The translations under genes were made by a program, and so were the position numbers. Source: Spodoptera frugiperda (lineage: Eukaryota > Arthropoda > Insecta > Lepidoptera > Noctuidae). Taken from it: a DNA stretch of 64,000 bases. The notes beneath the pieces were generated by a model. The model was given only the letters and a program-made list of their open reading frames with translations. It was not told the DNA's origin and ran no database searches. The DNA lies in assembly GCF_023101765.2 (NCBI RefSeq), contig NC_064229.1, positions 7,292,473 to 7,356,472 on the forward strand. The letters run 5' to 3'. This document shows positions 12,483-27,900 of the stretch, in pieces; the first letter of the stretch is position 1, and each line of letters starts with the position of its first letter.

Positions 12483-15400
12483 GTATTATTACTGGAATTT
12501 TGGTCTTTTTGTAAAAAACTTCCTGACATACGGACACACACACACATTTAATTTTTAATGAATTGAAGAAGATTTACCTGGATTTTCTATTTTGCCACCT
12601 TTTCTACCTACCGAAAGAAGGACAATCAAGTTCTTCATTTTATTTTTGGGTAAATTGCTACAAATGTGTTCTTTAAAAAAAACATGTGCGTTTACAAACA
12701 CACAAGTGAATATGGACATGACACCCAGACCTAAAACAACATTTGTCGATCACACAAAGAGTTGCTCCGTGCGGGAATCGAACCCGCTACACGATGCACG
12801 CCAGTCAATTAACATAACATTCCCATTCTCTGATCTTAGACAAAGTTTTAAATAATATTTCTCTTTTCCAGATCGGCCAAATGGCGTTTGAAAACATAAA
12901 AGAGTTGAACAGGATTCAGTCAGTAGTATTCCAGACAGCGTACAATACAAACGAGAACTTATTAATCTGCGCCCCCACTGGGGCGGGTAAGACCAACATC
13001 GCTTTACTGACTGTGGTACATCAGATCAAGCAACACATTGAGAATAATGTTATTATGAAGAATAAGTTTAAGGTAAGTTGTACCTAGTTACCTTTAAAAT
13101 GAGGTTTATTTTATAAAAAATATCGACTTTTTCACGAGAACAGGACGAAAAGGCTCCAATTCACGCCACCTTGTACAAAAATGGAATAGTTTTCTTTATT
13201 TCTTTAATTGATTGATCCCACATGTAATATTATGAAGAGTTTCTTCGGCACACCAATTGCCTATGAGTAATCAAAACTATCATACTACAGGAATTTAAAT
13301 CAAAATCTATCTGCAAGTTCGTTTATAGTTAAATTGAATGTTTCTTCTGAATATTGTCTCTCTTGATACATGGTGTCCCATCTTCCACAGATAATCTACA
13401 TAGCTCCAATGAAGGCTTTGGCATCAGAAATGACGGCGTCCTTCGGGCGTCGGCTCAAAGGGCTCGGTATTCTAGTGAGAGAACTGACAGGAGACATGAA
13501 GCTGACCAAAACTGAAGTACAGCAGACACAGATGATTGTCACTACACCTGAGAAGTGGGACGTTGTTACTAGGAAGGGAGCTAGTGAGTATTGCTTGTTT
13601 TATTTGAATTATATATTTCAAAATCTTAGCTAATTGATTGCTAATTAATGATCTGTAGTTTGGTTAATGGAGGTTAAATAAGTAGTCACAAACAGTAGCC
13701 TTTGTACGAGTTATCTTTACATTTAACGAAATCGAAACGAGAGCGCGTTCAGCGCTCTGATTAGCCGGCTCGAATAAACCCACAAATCGGAGTGCCGAAA
13801 GCTCTTGTTTTTATTACTTGTACTTCATACATTCGCGTGACGTCTTAAATTCTTTTTTCTGCTGGATCATTTAATTAAGTAATTTACCTCAGATGCCAGT
13901 TTAATCCAGATAAGCCTGAAACAAATTTTAGTACTATTTAACATAAATTATAGTAGGTATTAGCAACTTTAATGGGTAGATGCATATAGGACGGTAGGCT
14001 TATCTGGGTTAAAACATACACAAGACTCTAAAATAACTCGTTTACACATTTTTATTTTGTATTTCAGCCGACACGGAACTAGCATCAATAGTAAAACTTA
14101 TAATTATCGACGAAGTACACTTGTTGCACGGCGACAGAGGGCCGATTGTCGAAGCGATTGTCGCGCGAACGCTGCGACAAGTCGAGTCGACGCAGAACAT
14201 GATACGAATAGTCGGATTATCTGCTACATTGCCTAATTATCTGGATGTGGCAAGGTAAATGCTGTAACATAATTTTAGTTTAACACATTAGACGCCATGT
14301 CGGACAACGTTGTCCGACACTAGTGGAGGAATAGTCTTTAACAGTTTTTTGTTGGCAATAAAAGGCTTACGTAAACTTTTGGGCGTGCTCGATATGTTTG
14401 GGTTATGGGGCTCGTAATCATAAACTGCTAACATACACATAAATGGAGTCGTGCAGGCAACACAGTTTGCTGGCCTGAAAATAATTTCGCTTACTCAAAC
14501 TGTTTTTGTCACTTAATTACTAAACAGTACCTGATTTAGCTACGCCGACCCACACCCTTCCCTAATAAGTCCAGGGGAGACGCAGATTGCTTAATATCAG
14601 GTGATCTGTCTGCTCATTTACTCAACTATACCCTAAACATAACATAACTAGCTTCTGCCAGCGATTTCACCCGCGTTCCCGTGGGATAAAAAATATCCTA
14701 TCACCCAAGTCAGCTCATACCCTGTCTGTATACCAAATTTCATTAAAATCCGTTCAGTACTTTCAGCGTGATTGACGGACAAACATCCAAACAAACAAAA
14801 CTTTCACATTTATAATATTACTGTGATTAAAAGCTTGCCCTTCTATATCTTATTTTGTTTCATATCTTCAGGTTCCTACGAGTGAATCCAAACATCGGTC
14901 TATTTTACTTCGACTCTCGGTTCCGTCCCGTGCCTTTGGAACAACAGTTTATTGGTGTCAAGGAAACCGGCAGCGGTGGAGGGGTGCATCTCAGAACGGT
15001 ATGGAAACTTTTATTTATTTGAGACGACCATTGCTATATTTCGACCGGGATCGGGAATTGGGGATTTGGAAGATCGAGGAAGGGGAAATCGGCGCTCCGA
15101 TAACCTCACCTACACAACGTAAGCGTTGTTTCAAAACCAGTTTTCTGTGAGGCCGTGGTATCACTCCGGTCGAACTGGCCCTAACACTTAACTAACTGAA
15201 ATAAATTATTATTTAACTTGACTTTTAATAAAAATATACAATATCGTCAAACATTTTAATACCCACAGATACAAACAATGAACGAGATATGCTACGATAA
15301 AGCAGTAGACATGGTACAAAAAGGCCATCAGGTAATGGTATTCGTGCACGCGCGTAACGCCACCCACCAAACGGCTATGATCCTTAAAGAAATAGCCCAG

Positions 15401-18400
15401 AAGAAGGGCCATTTGAAACATTTTGAACCAGAAGATACGGGCGCTTTCCTGAAAGCCAAGAAGTCTATAAGTAGCAGCCCTAATAAGCAGCTTGGTGAAT
15501 TGTTCGCGAGTGGCTTTGCTTGCCATCATGCTGGTATGCTGAGGAGTGATCGGTGAGTTTGTAAACATAAATTAAAATAAATAAATTAAAACTATAGTTG
15601 GAGTATTACAAACGTGCACACGATCATAGGTAATTTTTATCAGTATCCTTAGTACAAGTTTACTTTACGTTCAACGAGATCGAAACGAGAGCGCGTTCGG
15701 CGCTCTGATTGGTTGGTTCATTCGCATCGGCCAATCAGATTACTGAACGCGCTCTCATTTCGTTTTCGTTCAATGATCTGTGTAAAATCTTTACAATTAA
15801 AAATGTACTTTTTGCTTCCAGAAATATGGTCGAAAAATACTTTGCGGAAGGTTTTATAAAAGTTTTAGTTTGTACGTCCACGCTAGCGTGGGGTGTCAAC
15901 TTACCAGCTCATGCTGTTATTATAAGAGTGAGTATATTTATACACATATATAACATTTTATTAAAAAATCGCTCAATATTTAAATGAGTTATCAAAATGT
16001 CGTGATATCGACGAATAAAATGAGAAAAAAAAACATAGATAATGAATAAACAATATATATACTCGTATTGTAAATTAGTTATGTTTAGACATGTAATGAG
16101 GAGAATAAAAAATCCACGTTTGGCCCAATACACATTCAAGCATCTCATATCGCTTTCCCAGAATAATAATCTACATGAGAGCTATTAGGTGAACCTACCA
16201 CAATCTACAACAATACATTTTCAACTCTACACTTTCGGAATAAAATAGAAAATATAATTATTATCCAAACATTACTTCTATCTTCTTTCTACAGGGCACA
16301 GAAATCTACGACCAAAGCCACGGTACATTCGTGGACCTAAGCATCCTGGATGTGCTACAAATATTCGGTCGAGCGGGGCGGCCGCAGTTCGATACGTCTG
16401 GAACTGGCATCATTATAACTACGCACGACAAACTGACGCATTATCTCAAGTCCATGACCAATCAGTTCCCTATTGAGAGTAACTTCATCAATCTGCTCGC
16501 TGATAATTTGAATGCTGAGGTTCTATTTACAGGGCACAGAAATCTACGACCAAAACCACGAGACTATATCTATATCTATCAAAACATTCTCAACTCTATA
16601 TTTCTGGAGTAAAGTCGAAAATCTATTAACCAAACACAGATAGGTGCTAGCATAAACACACACGACCAAAACCACGGGACTATATCTATCAATACATTTT
16701 CAACTCTATAGTTCTTGAATAAACTCGAAAATCAATTGGCCAAACACAGATTAGTGCTAGCATAAACACATTATGACACGAACAAGGATTACTTGTATTT
16801 ACAGGGCACAGAAATCTACGACCAAAAGCCACGGGACTATATCTATATCTATAAATACATGTATAAAAAAAATAGTTCTCGAATAATAGTCGAATATTTA
16901 TTGAAGGTTAAAAGAACATTTATTGGTTCTTTCCTTAATTTATTATGCAAACTTCTATTATTATTCAGGGCAGTCAGAAATCCATACGTCCAAAACCACG
17001 GGACTTTGGTTTATATCTTTCAGGTTGCAATCTGGGCTACAGTGACAAACATAGAAGAAGCTGTCGAAAGTCAGTAAGTCCGAACACGTATCTCTTCGTG
17101 AGGATGAGGATACATCCCTCAGGTAACGATTCAATACTGCTATTTACTGGTACACAGTACAATCTAGCTCATGTGCTTATTTTAAGCCGGCAACGCCCTT
17201 GTAACTCTTATAGTTTAAAGGTATCCAATTCGGCAATTGCTTACCCATAAAAGGTGCATTTTAAGCACGCTACACACCTTACGATTTTACTGTACAATCG
17301 GACTGTACAGTAAAATCGTACGTTCCATGAAACCTACGACACTATATCGATATAACTGTACAGGTTTATCTATTCTTCAACACATATATCGTCATGGGGA
17401 GTACAAGTAGCGAAAATCTATTTGCCTTCACACAGATTTTTATTGGCAGTAAAAGTATTAATTCGATTCACTTAAATCTGTATAGTACTGTTTGCTCTAC
17501 ACACCTTAGGTTTTAACTGAACATTAACAACTGCATAGTTAAAACGTAGGTCCATACAGCCAACACACCTTACAATTTAACTGTACAGTTTGACTGTACA
17601 ATTAAATAGCCGCTATTATGTTAGTTAGTGGTCTAAATTAACCTTTTTCCAATATTCTAGGTATACGGTCTAACATACACGGACGTGCAAGAGGAGCCGA
17701 TGTTGGAAACTAAACGTCGCGAGCTGATCACTGCCGCCGCCATGCAGCTGGACAACACGCACATGATCAGGTTCAACGAACGGACGGGGCAGCTTAATAT
17801 TACAGGTAAATATAGATTTATGTAGTTATATGCTTAAAATTGTGTAATGCCTTTAATAAATACCCTTTATTTTGCTGAAGAGGAAAAGATTTACATATGT
17901 ATACAATTGAATACCCACTTTTCACCAGTTAAATAATGGGTACCTTGAAATAGAGGATTAGCCTTGGATCGGAGATGATTTTTTATCAAGCACAGTTTAA
18001 AACTGACATGCAGTTTGCTTTATATTTTTTAAAAACCTTAAATACCCAACAACTTCTTGACTCAGAAATTTAACCCGAGATTACTTACTCCACAGTCACG
18101 CTCGCAACCATTCGAGCAATAAAATTGATCTCGACCCTGAGGCACAGCAAAATATTTCGAAATGGTATTGATAATGTAACTAATTTCTTAGATAATTCCA
18201 AAATCACGTATTTTAGCAAACGGCCTTTTGGAAACAAAAATAAAATACCCTTAATGTGATTGTCCTATTTTCCCTTACAGACTTGGGTCGTACAGCGAGT
18301 CACTACTACATAACGTGTGAGACTATGGAGGTGTTCAACTCTATGGTCCGCAAGTCTATGACGCAAGGGTATGTGCTGGAAATGCTCACCAGGTGCTCCG

Positions 18401-18942
18401 ACTTCCAGCAGCTTAAAGTAAGTCTCCTCTTATCTAATTAGTGATTTAACTATAGTTTTAAAACTTCAATTTTAAAACTTTATAAAACCTTATTCACAAA
18501 ATAAAATTACAATAGAAAACACGGTTAATATCCGAATACTCAAACGCTACTAAATTTTAAGACGCTCTTAAAACTAGTTCTGTAGGGACAGAACTAGTTT
18601 TAAGAGCATCTTCTGAGCATCAATTCTTTATAAAATGACAGAGATAGCACGATATTTAAGTACGACCTAAAATGGAGTAGCATTTCAGTATTCGGGCGTA
18701 AGCCTCTTAAATGAGGCAAATCTAAAGTCTTATATTGGGCCCAATTTCTAAATAGATCCCCTACAAGTATGAGGTGCAATGAATATTTTGCCATAACAAG
18801 ACTTTGGGTCTCTACGCAACTAATCTATACTTATAATAAATCTGTAGAGAGGTCAATTCTGTACATGAAATATATTTCCAAAATAACTATCAGCGGGTGA
18901 TTAGTGATCGATACTGACGCCAAAAATGCAATCAGAAAAATT

Positions 18943-18987
<45 letters not shown>

Positions 18988-21900
18988 ATGTTCTTTATAG
19001 AAATAAAAACCACTCGACAGATTTCAACCAAACTTGGTACAATTGTTCTTCATACTCCTGGGCAGGTTATAGTATACTTTTCATCACGCTACGATGAATA
19101 GGAGCAGAGCAGTGAAGGGAAATGTGGGGAAAACAGGAGAACTTACTCCATTTTTTAAGCTTCCGTCGCGTGTGCAGCCTTAATGGTTAAAGCTACACAG
19201 AAATCATGTATGACGGAAATGTTCTCCTTAAAATTGTTTAAAAAATATTCAACGACAGCAAATGTCTATCTTTTATGGTTGACTCACAATAACACGTATA
19301 ACTCCCGATAGCTTAGCAGTTCTGAGCTTTCTGATTATATTTGTCTACTCTAACGTTTATAACACTCTCATTCATTCATTCATTCATATTATAATAAATC
19401 TGTAGAAGGGTTAATTCTGTTACTGGATCCATACCAAACCCAAATACTGAAAAAATACGGATAAAAAAAATCTTCATTTTTCAGGTTTATACTATAGAAC
19501 GCGGGCTCAACAGCAGTAGCTCAATAGAGAGATCTCCGTAATTATTATGGGCCTAGCCGTATTTGGTCCAATAGATATTTATAAGAGGTCATTGTCAGAG
19601 TTACTCAAAATGGAGAAATAAATCATCCACGCGAAGACCGACATCCGCGCGGACGGAGTCGCTGGCAGAAGCTAGTAACGGATAATTTTAAAATCGAAAA
19701 AACAAATACCTAAAAACCATTCTCAGCAGATAATTTTGAACCCTACACAAACACAATAAAATATATTTTCCTCTATTCAAATATAAACGGACAATTTCAA
19801 AATCGAAAAAACAAATACCTAGAAACCATTCTCAGAAATTAATTTTGAACCCTATACAAACACAATAAAATCAATTTTCATTTATTCCAGGTGAGGAAAG
19901 AAGAATTAACAGAGCTATGGAACCTCAAAGACCAGTACTGCGAGCTCCGTATAGAGGACGCGCCAGAAGATATACATTGGAAGATTAACATACTGCTGCA
20001 GACTTACTTGTCTAGGGGACGCGTCAATGGATCGTCGCTGCAGTCCGATTTGAATTATATTAGCCAGGTTTGTATAGAAATCTTAATATTCGCAACGTCG
20101 CGCTTTTTATCCCCAAAGAGGTACGCAGAGATGCATATGTACATTACAGGTTATATACAATGTACACCCACTTTTCACCATTTGTGTTATAAGTCCCACG
20201 TAATAGGGGTCAGCCTATTGCCAAATAAAATAAAACTTAATACTTGAAATAATATTGACATAGTTGATGCAACGTCACGCCTTTTTACTCCCGAAGGGGT
20301 AGGCAGAGGTGCACATTATGGCAATTGACTTATAATTATTTAAACAAAACTCTTTATACCTAGTGAAATAAAACTAGTCTACTTATTTAAAGGGAAACTT
20401 CAGAATAGAATAGAATGCAGTATCATTTCATAAGCACTTTAATTTTGACATTTAATAGCTCTTTGCAAGAAAGGCAGTAAACTTTAGTTAAGTTCTAACC
20501 TGTGTTCTAACTGTGAACTTACAGTTTACTATTTTCAAAGTGCATATGGAGGAGTCAAATATCATTCCTTAACATTCTTGTACTCATTATGTATCTTAAA
20601 TTCACAATATTACAACACATTTTCCAATCACAACAGTCTATTATCATAATCTCTATTCACAGAACGCCGTCCGTATAGTAAGAGCGCTCTTCGAGATAAC
20701 TCTTCGCAAGAACAATGCGTACATGGCAGGCTTGTACCTGAAGATGGCGAAAATGTTAGAGCTACAACAGTGGGACTTCTACAGCGACATGCGACAGTTC
20801 AACTGTTTCACTATCGAGACGTTGAAACACATCGAGTATCCGATGCTGAAGCCCGACCAGATTAGAGATATGGATTGGAAGGAAGTTGGTTAGTGGAGAT
20901 TTTTGTAGTTGTATTACATGTTCTTCTCCATAGGAATCTACACTTTGGAACGAGCAAATAGCTTCACTAGAGGACTAACCGACAGACAGACGGTTTTAAT
21001 ATTATTATAATTGCTTTGACGTTCAAAAGTGCCTTCCTAGTCTATTTGAAATAAATGATTTTGACTTTGACTTTCGTGTTATTAGAATGTTATGTAATAA
21101 AGTTATCATATTGGGAAAAGCTCTACTAGTTTCGAATGACAGAGGGACTCCTTATCAAAAGCAGCATACGCACTTTCAAGGCAATTCACTTTTACATTTC
21201 AAAAGTGCCTTATGTTGGATTAATTGAAATAAATGCTTTAACTTTGGCACGGCGACGTTGCGCGTTGAGTAGGCTGCGCGACATCGCAGCGTTTGCAGCT
21301 GACCAGCTGGACATTAGCGCGTTCAAATAGACAAACTCTGATGAAAAATACATGTTTTATCATCAGTAGATCTGTCAACGGAAAATAACAAGGTCCGGTA
21401 GTGTGTCATTTTACGTATTTTAAAGATGCGTATATTTAAAAGAATTTCTGTGATTGGTCGAATCATATAAAATCTTACGAATAGATATCCGTTAGTTTAT
21501 AAATTTACCGTATGACGTCGGAAATTGATAAATTTACGAAAATGTGGACGTAGAATATTACAATTTATCGCCCGTTTAGAATCCTACGAAAGTTTATGAA
21601 CTTCCTAGTAAATTGATAAACTTACGGATCTTGTTATTTTCCGGTGACATATCCATCAACAATAACAATACAAAAAATACCACCACCGTTCGACAGGCTA
21701 CGAGACACAATAAACCACAAATGAGGAGAGGCTTTGGTCAGTGGCCACTTATAGGCAGTTGATGATGATGTAAACTATAATTAAAGACACCGTCATAAAT
21801 AATATTTCATATTAATTCAACAGGTGATTTGATCCGCAACCCTAAAAACGCTCGACATCTAAAGAAGTGTGCTGATGAGTTCCCCCTGCTAGAGATGGAA

Positions 21901-24900
21901 GCCAGCCTGCACCCCATCACGCGAACTGTCTTGAGGATACGACTCTCTATCACACCTAACTTCAAGTGAGTGAAATTTGTTTGTATGGCGCAGGGTGGTA
22001 AACTAGCAGACGGAGTATCTGATGGTAAGCAATCGGTGCCGCCCATGGACATCATAGCTTTCAGGGAAGAGGGGGGGGGGGATTGGGTCTCTAAATGTAA
22101 CGTTGCGTTGTTTTACGTCGATTTTCTGTGAAGTCGTGGTGTCACGCCGATCGAACTACATCATTCGTGCTGAAGTTTGGTTTTCCCGAGTGAAAAATGG
22201 CAAATTATGTTCTTGACTGAGACATTTTAATGATACATTTTAAGATTCCTTAATCCAAACATACTTAAAACTCAATTAATTTTCAGATGGAACGACCGGT
22301 ACCACGGTAAAGCGCCCGAAGCATTCTGGATCTGGGTGGAAGACCCGGAGACTGACATTATGTACTACCACGAATACTTCCTTATTACTAAGAAACAGGT
22401 AATTAAGTGAAAATATACTTTTATAATAACTATTGTAAGAAATTAACTAAAAATCAAGGTTTACTCAAGTATATTAATGGAGAAAAGCTCTACTAGTTTC
22501 GATTCACAAAGGGACTTTGACTCGACAGTAGTATCGTTCAGAATCTATTCCAGAAGAATCATCGCGAAAGTTAGGTATTAGGAGACGGACGACTTTTTGC
22601 AATATATTCAAAATTCGGTCTCTAGTTTAAAATTAACCTATTACATTTAATATATTTGTCAACGCGAAATTGGGACACTTATTTTCGAGAGCTTTACTCC
22701 GTTAATTTACTCACGTAAATTAACAGAGAAAAGCTCTACCACTTTCGAATCACAGCGGAACTCTTCACCTTGAGTAGCGTGCATAGACATGGCGACATCG
22801 CGAAGCCTACCAGTAGGCTGCGCTGATTTATTTTTACTTAATCACGTGACTGTTTTTACAGGTGGTAACAAAAGAACCACAAGAGTTGATAATCACGATA
22901 CCAATCAGCGAGCCGTTACCGCCCCAGTACTACATCCGAGCCACATCTGAGAGGTAAGAACTCAATATTTTTATAATCATTGAAGAAACATACATTTCAA
23001 ATATAATTCAACAAGTATTATGACTAAAACCAACCTGTTGCCCCTTATGTTTTATGTGTGTGTTCATATACTGATAAATAAATAAAATGTTCTCTATTTC
23101 CAGATGGATTGGATCAGAAAGTGTATTACCACTCACGTTCCAGCACTTAATACTGCCTGAGACTCATCCGCCTCACACAGGTATAATTTTACCTGTAAAC
23201 TAATAATTATATTGTTGAGTAATTTGTTTTCGATATCTATAGTAACAAAACTGGTGGACTTGGTTTAACTCTGTCTAGCCCTTACATTAACAAACGTGCA
23301 TGAACAGTTATAAACTGTATTTTTTTCCCGTCTCTAAGTGACGCTAGTATAAGGCTTTTCTAACGTTACGTGAATGTAACTATAGTATAGTGTAAGACCC
23401 TAGAAGTCCAAACAGTTTAACTGACTATTAGCTTGGCTAATGGAATATTGGTAAGTAAATAAATATCCCATTGGTCAACACGCCTCACGCCACCGATTGA
23501 CGTGTGGCTCACATTTAAATTTTTCTTCTAAGATGGACAACAGCAGACATACCAATATTTTTATAATAACTATCGTGAGACATACTAAATTAACTAAACA
23601 TCACGGTTTATTCGCGTATTATTAATGTAGGCTGTGCACGCTGCTAATGATGAAGAGTCCCTCTGTGACTCGAAACTAGTAAAGCCTTTCTACGTTAATA
23701 ATACGTGAGTAAACAATGATTTTTAGTTAGACATACCAATAATCAAATTATTCCTCCCACAGACCTGCTAGAACTGCAACCACTTCCAGTGACAGCCCTA
23801 AACAACCCGAACTACGAGATGCTATACAACTTCAGCCACTTCAACCCCATACAGACTCAGATATTCCACTGCCTGTACCACACCGACCATAATGTACTGC
23901 TCGGCGCGCCCACCGGCTCCGGCAAGACTATTGTCGCTGAAGTAGCCATGTTTAGAGTGTTTAACCAGTATCCTAATTGTAAGGTAAGGTTACCTGTATG
24001 ATGAAGTGTTTTAAGCTAATTATTTGTACTGTTAGAGATGTTTCTGTAGTTAAAGATAAGTTATTTTAACCTTTAAAGTACTTAAAAATTATCACACTTG
24101 CATTGATGCGTAGATAAACTTCTATTTAGTATTATTCTAGCTAATTTAAAATAAATAAATATGATTATTGAGTCTATTTTATGATATCTTAAGTTAGAAC
24201 ACGAAATTCATAGAAAAATCTATGAATATCGTGTCGTATTGATTAGTGTATGTAAATTAATTAGAAACTATTCTTTTAGTTTAGTTAGTTAGTTTTTAAA
24301 AAAACGTTGCCCCACATTAGGATTTTCTCCTGTGTCGTGGGTGCGTTTACAAACATACAAGTTCACATACACATGACACCCAGACCCGAAACAACAATTT
24401 GTGGATCACACAAAGAGTTGCTCCGTGCGGGAATCGTGTGGGAATTTTGGTAATACATACTACCAATAGGATAGCTCCGTATGTAGCTAAGGGTATACCC
24501 ATCTGAAACTAGAGATACAAACAGTTAACATAATTATTATTAACTTGCAGGTGGTCTACATCGCACCACTTAAAGCTCTTGTAAAAGAAAGAATAAAGGA
24601 TTGGAAAGTGCGACTACAGGAGAGGCTTGGTAAACAAGTCGTCGAGCTGACAGGTCGGTGAAAATTTTAGACAAAAATACATTCAGTGATGCATTCCTAT
24701 TAGAAGCCTATTAGGCTTAATTTCTTATTTCTGAATGCATATTTTTTCTTGAGAGATACTACAAACCTGAAGGTAATACAAAATAAAGTGAAAACAAAAC
24801 ATTGAATGATCTACGTTAAGATGTTTCCTTCATTCCGGTTTTAGTTCCCAGTTGCCCAGTCTCAAGTGTTTTCTAATAGTCTTATAATCTTTCAGGCGAC

Positions 24901-27900
24901 GTATCACCCGATATCAGAGCGATCCGCAACTCGCACGTGATAGTGACGACTCCTGAGAAATGGGACGGCATCAGTCGATCCTGGCAGACCAGGAACTATG
25001 TTAGAGACGTCGCACTTATAGTTATTGATGAAATACATCTGCTGGGAGAGGACAGAGGGCCTGTGCTGGAAGTTATCGTGTCCAGGTGAGATTGAACTCT
25101 AATTTGAAGGTTATAGAATGTAGAATACATTAATAAAGATGCCACGTTAGTCAAATAATAGTTATTCATTAGTTCCCGGAGTGGGCCCTTATATCAGTTG
25201 TATTGGGCTTTTTGAGTGCAAAATTTCCACTTCCTCACGTAACTGTTCGAGAGTGCTCGACCATTTTCGAGTTACAACAGAGGTTCGTAATAATGCTTGC
25301 ATACTTGCTTAACGACCCGGTGGTATAAAGTTAGATATTACGTTTATCATACGTTACGTCAACTCTGTCTACCTCTTTGGAGAAAAACCGGTATTATACT
25401 AAACAAATCACAAGGGCACAATGTTAATCAAAAATATTATTCGATTTCAGAACAAACTTCATAGAATCCCACACGTCTCGACGATTGCGTATCATTGGTC
25501 TGTCAACTGCTCTAGCCAACGCCAAGGATTTAGCAAACTGGTTGAATATCGGAGAAATGGGACTGTACAACTTTAGGCCTTCGGTGCGCCCTGTACCTTT
25601 GGAGGTATGTGATAATATTTCTTAACTTACAAGGCTTCTTTTAAGGGGGGAAAATCATCCATTGAAGAGAATTCACGAGGCGAGAGACCGCCTTGAACTT
25701 ATAAGGCTAAGGACTTGTTTCACAATGTCTGGATAGCCGCTATGTATCAGATAACTTTGAAATAAGAACGTAATTTGTATGCACTATCTGTCACATAAGT
25801 TTATCGGGCACTTATATGAAGGTGGTGGAACAAGCGCTAAAGTTATATTTGCGTTAAATAGTTTTCTGTCAGCGTTAAAATACTAATAATATGATAACGA
25901 AACAGCTTTAAGATATCATTGTTTTTGTTTAGTTAAAAATACTAAAATATATGTTGCTAATTGACATTTTATTCTAATAAATATGACATCAAAAAGCATT
26001 TTTAGTACTATCCAATTCCATCCTTTTGCGCAAATGCAAACCGTTTGCGCAACGATGCGCAACAAGTAACCTTATTACAACTATTTAAGACATACATTAC
26101 TTCCACAGGTACATATATCAGGTCACCCCGGCCGGCACTACTGCCCGCGTATGATGACTATGAACAAGCCAACGTTCCAAGCTATACGTACACACTCTCC
26201 TTGCGCACCCACGCTTGTATTCGTGTCCAGTAGGCGGCAGACTAGGTATGTAATATTTGATTGTATTTATTTATTTTTTCATTACCTAGTAAACGTTGAA
26301 CACAGTGGTACCTATATAAAATTGAAAGAGATAGAGATGGAGACCACAGAAAAGGTCAACGACATCAGACAAGTTGCGGAAATAACTTGGGGTAGAGTGG
26401 CCATAAAAAGGCTAGAATGGAGAACACTGGATGAAGCCTTTGCCACCTGGCAAACGGCAAACCCAGAAGTGGAGAAAGAACGCAATCATAACATAAAATA
26501 GATTCTGCTAAGTCCGAATAAAAATGCCTTAATTAAAATATAATATAGTAAACGTTACTTAAATATCCTCTTTGGTTATTTAATCGTCGAGACATTGCTT
26601 AATTCAATTTTGATTTCGAAATTGCAGTTTTCATTAAAAACAAATTGATGCAGTGTTAAGATTCGTCTTCAGTTTTCATTAAAAGACTTTCAAAACCTCA
26701 TACGTGAACTAACATTTTGATCGTTTATTTATTCCCTTTTTTTATATCTTTCTCTCTTTCTGTCTCTCTCTTATATAAAGAATGTCTTCTTCCAGGTTAA
26801 CAGCTCTAGATCTAATAGCTTACTTAGCTGCAGAAGACAATCCGAAACAATGGCTGCACATGCAAGAATCTGAGATGGAGCAAATTCTTGCCAATATCCG
26901 GGAATCGAACCTGAAACTTACACTAGCATTCGGTATCGGTATACATCATGCTGGTCTACATGAAAGAGACAGGACTACTGTTGAAGAGTTATTTATTAAT
27001 CAAAAAATACAGGTAAGATTACTTTAATATAATACGCGACTGAGCGGTCATATTTCAACTTTGATCCGGGTTAAGAATAAAAATTGTGTGTTTGACTTCA
27101 AAATCCCCAATAACAGCAAAAATTATTATATCCATATATTCTGAGTCTAAAAATATAACAATCTAATACTAACTACTATGCAATAATTTTGACTGCACGG
27201 TTTGCGTGGTGGCTGGGTAACCGGCTGCCGCGCACCGTGTAGCGGGTTCGATTCCCGCACGGAGCAACTCTTTGTGTGATCCACAAATTGTTGTTTCGGA
27301 TCTGGGTGTCATGTGTATGTGAACTTGTATGTCTGTAAACGCACCCATGACACAGAAGAAAATCCTAGTATGGAGCAATGGTTTATTAAAAAAAACACAT
27401 TTTTTTCCAATCCCTAACCAACATAACCAGATTATTAATTCACCTCATCATTTAAATAACTAAAACATTAACTTCAACTTTCAGGTACTAATCTGCACAG
27501 CCACTCTAGCGTGGGGCGTGAACTTCCCCGCTCACCTGGTGGTCATCAAAGGTACAGAGTACTACGACGGCAAACAGAAGAGATACGTGGACATGCCCAT
27601 CACAGATGTTTTACAGATGATGGGCAGAGCTGGACGTCCGCAGGTATGTCAATATTTGTATAGTTATTTCTTATTTTGATGTTGTATTAGGTTTGCGCAA
27701 ATTTAAACTGTTTTGCGCAAGTATGCGCAAGTTTTGTGGTATTAGCGCAATAAATAAATTTGTAACTTTAAAACTTGTTAATGATTCTGACTTTGTTACT
27801 TTTAGTATATAAATTATTTTCTTATAGTTGCAAATTCATTCTAAAACGCTAGATATACATGTGTGTGTGTCCTTGTTTTAACACATTGAACGCCGTGGTG

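Noticed and set aside
17068..17076. GTAAGT inside ASCC3 exon 15 as the true donor
   Set aside because: Using it would drop the conserved TYLFVRMR segment and still break phase with exon 16.
27230..27275. Possible tRNA gene
   Set aside because: Only the B box and T arm are tRNA-like; the flanking sequence repeats at seven other places with the same non-tRNA body, so it is a SINE.
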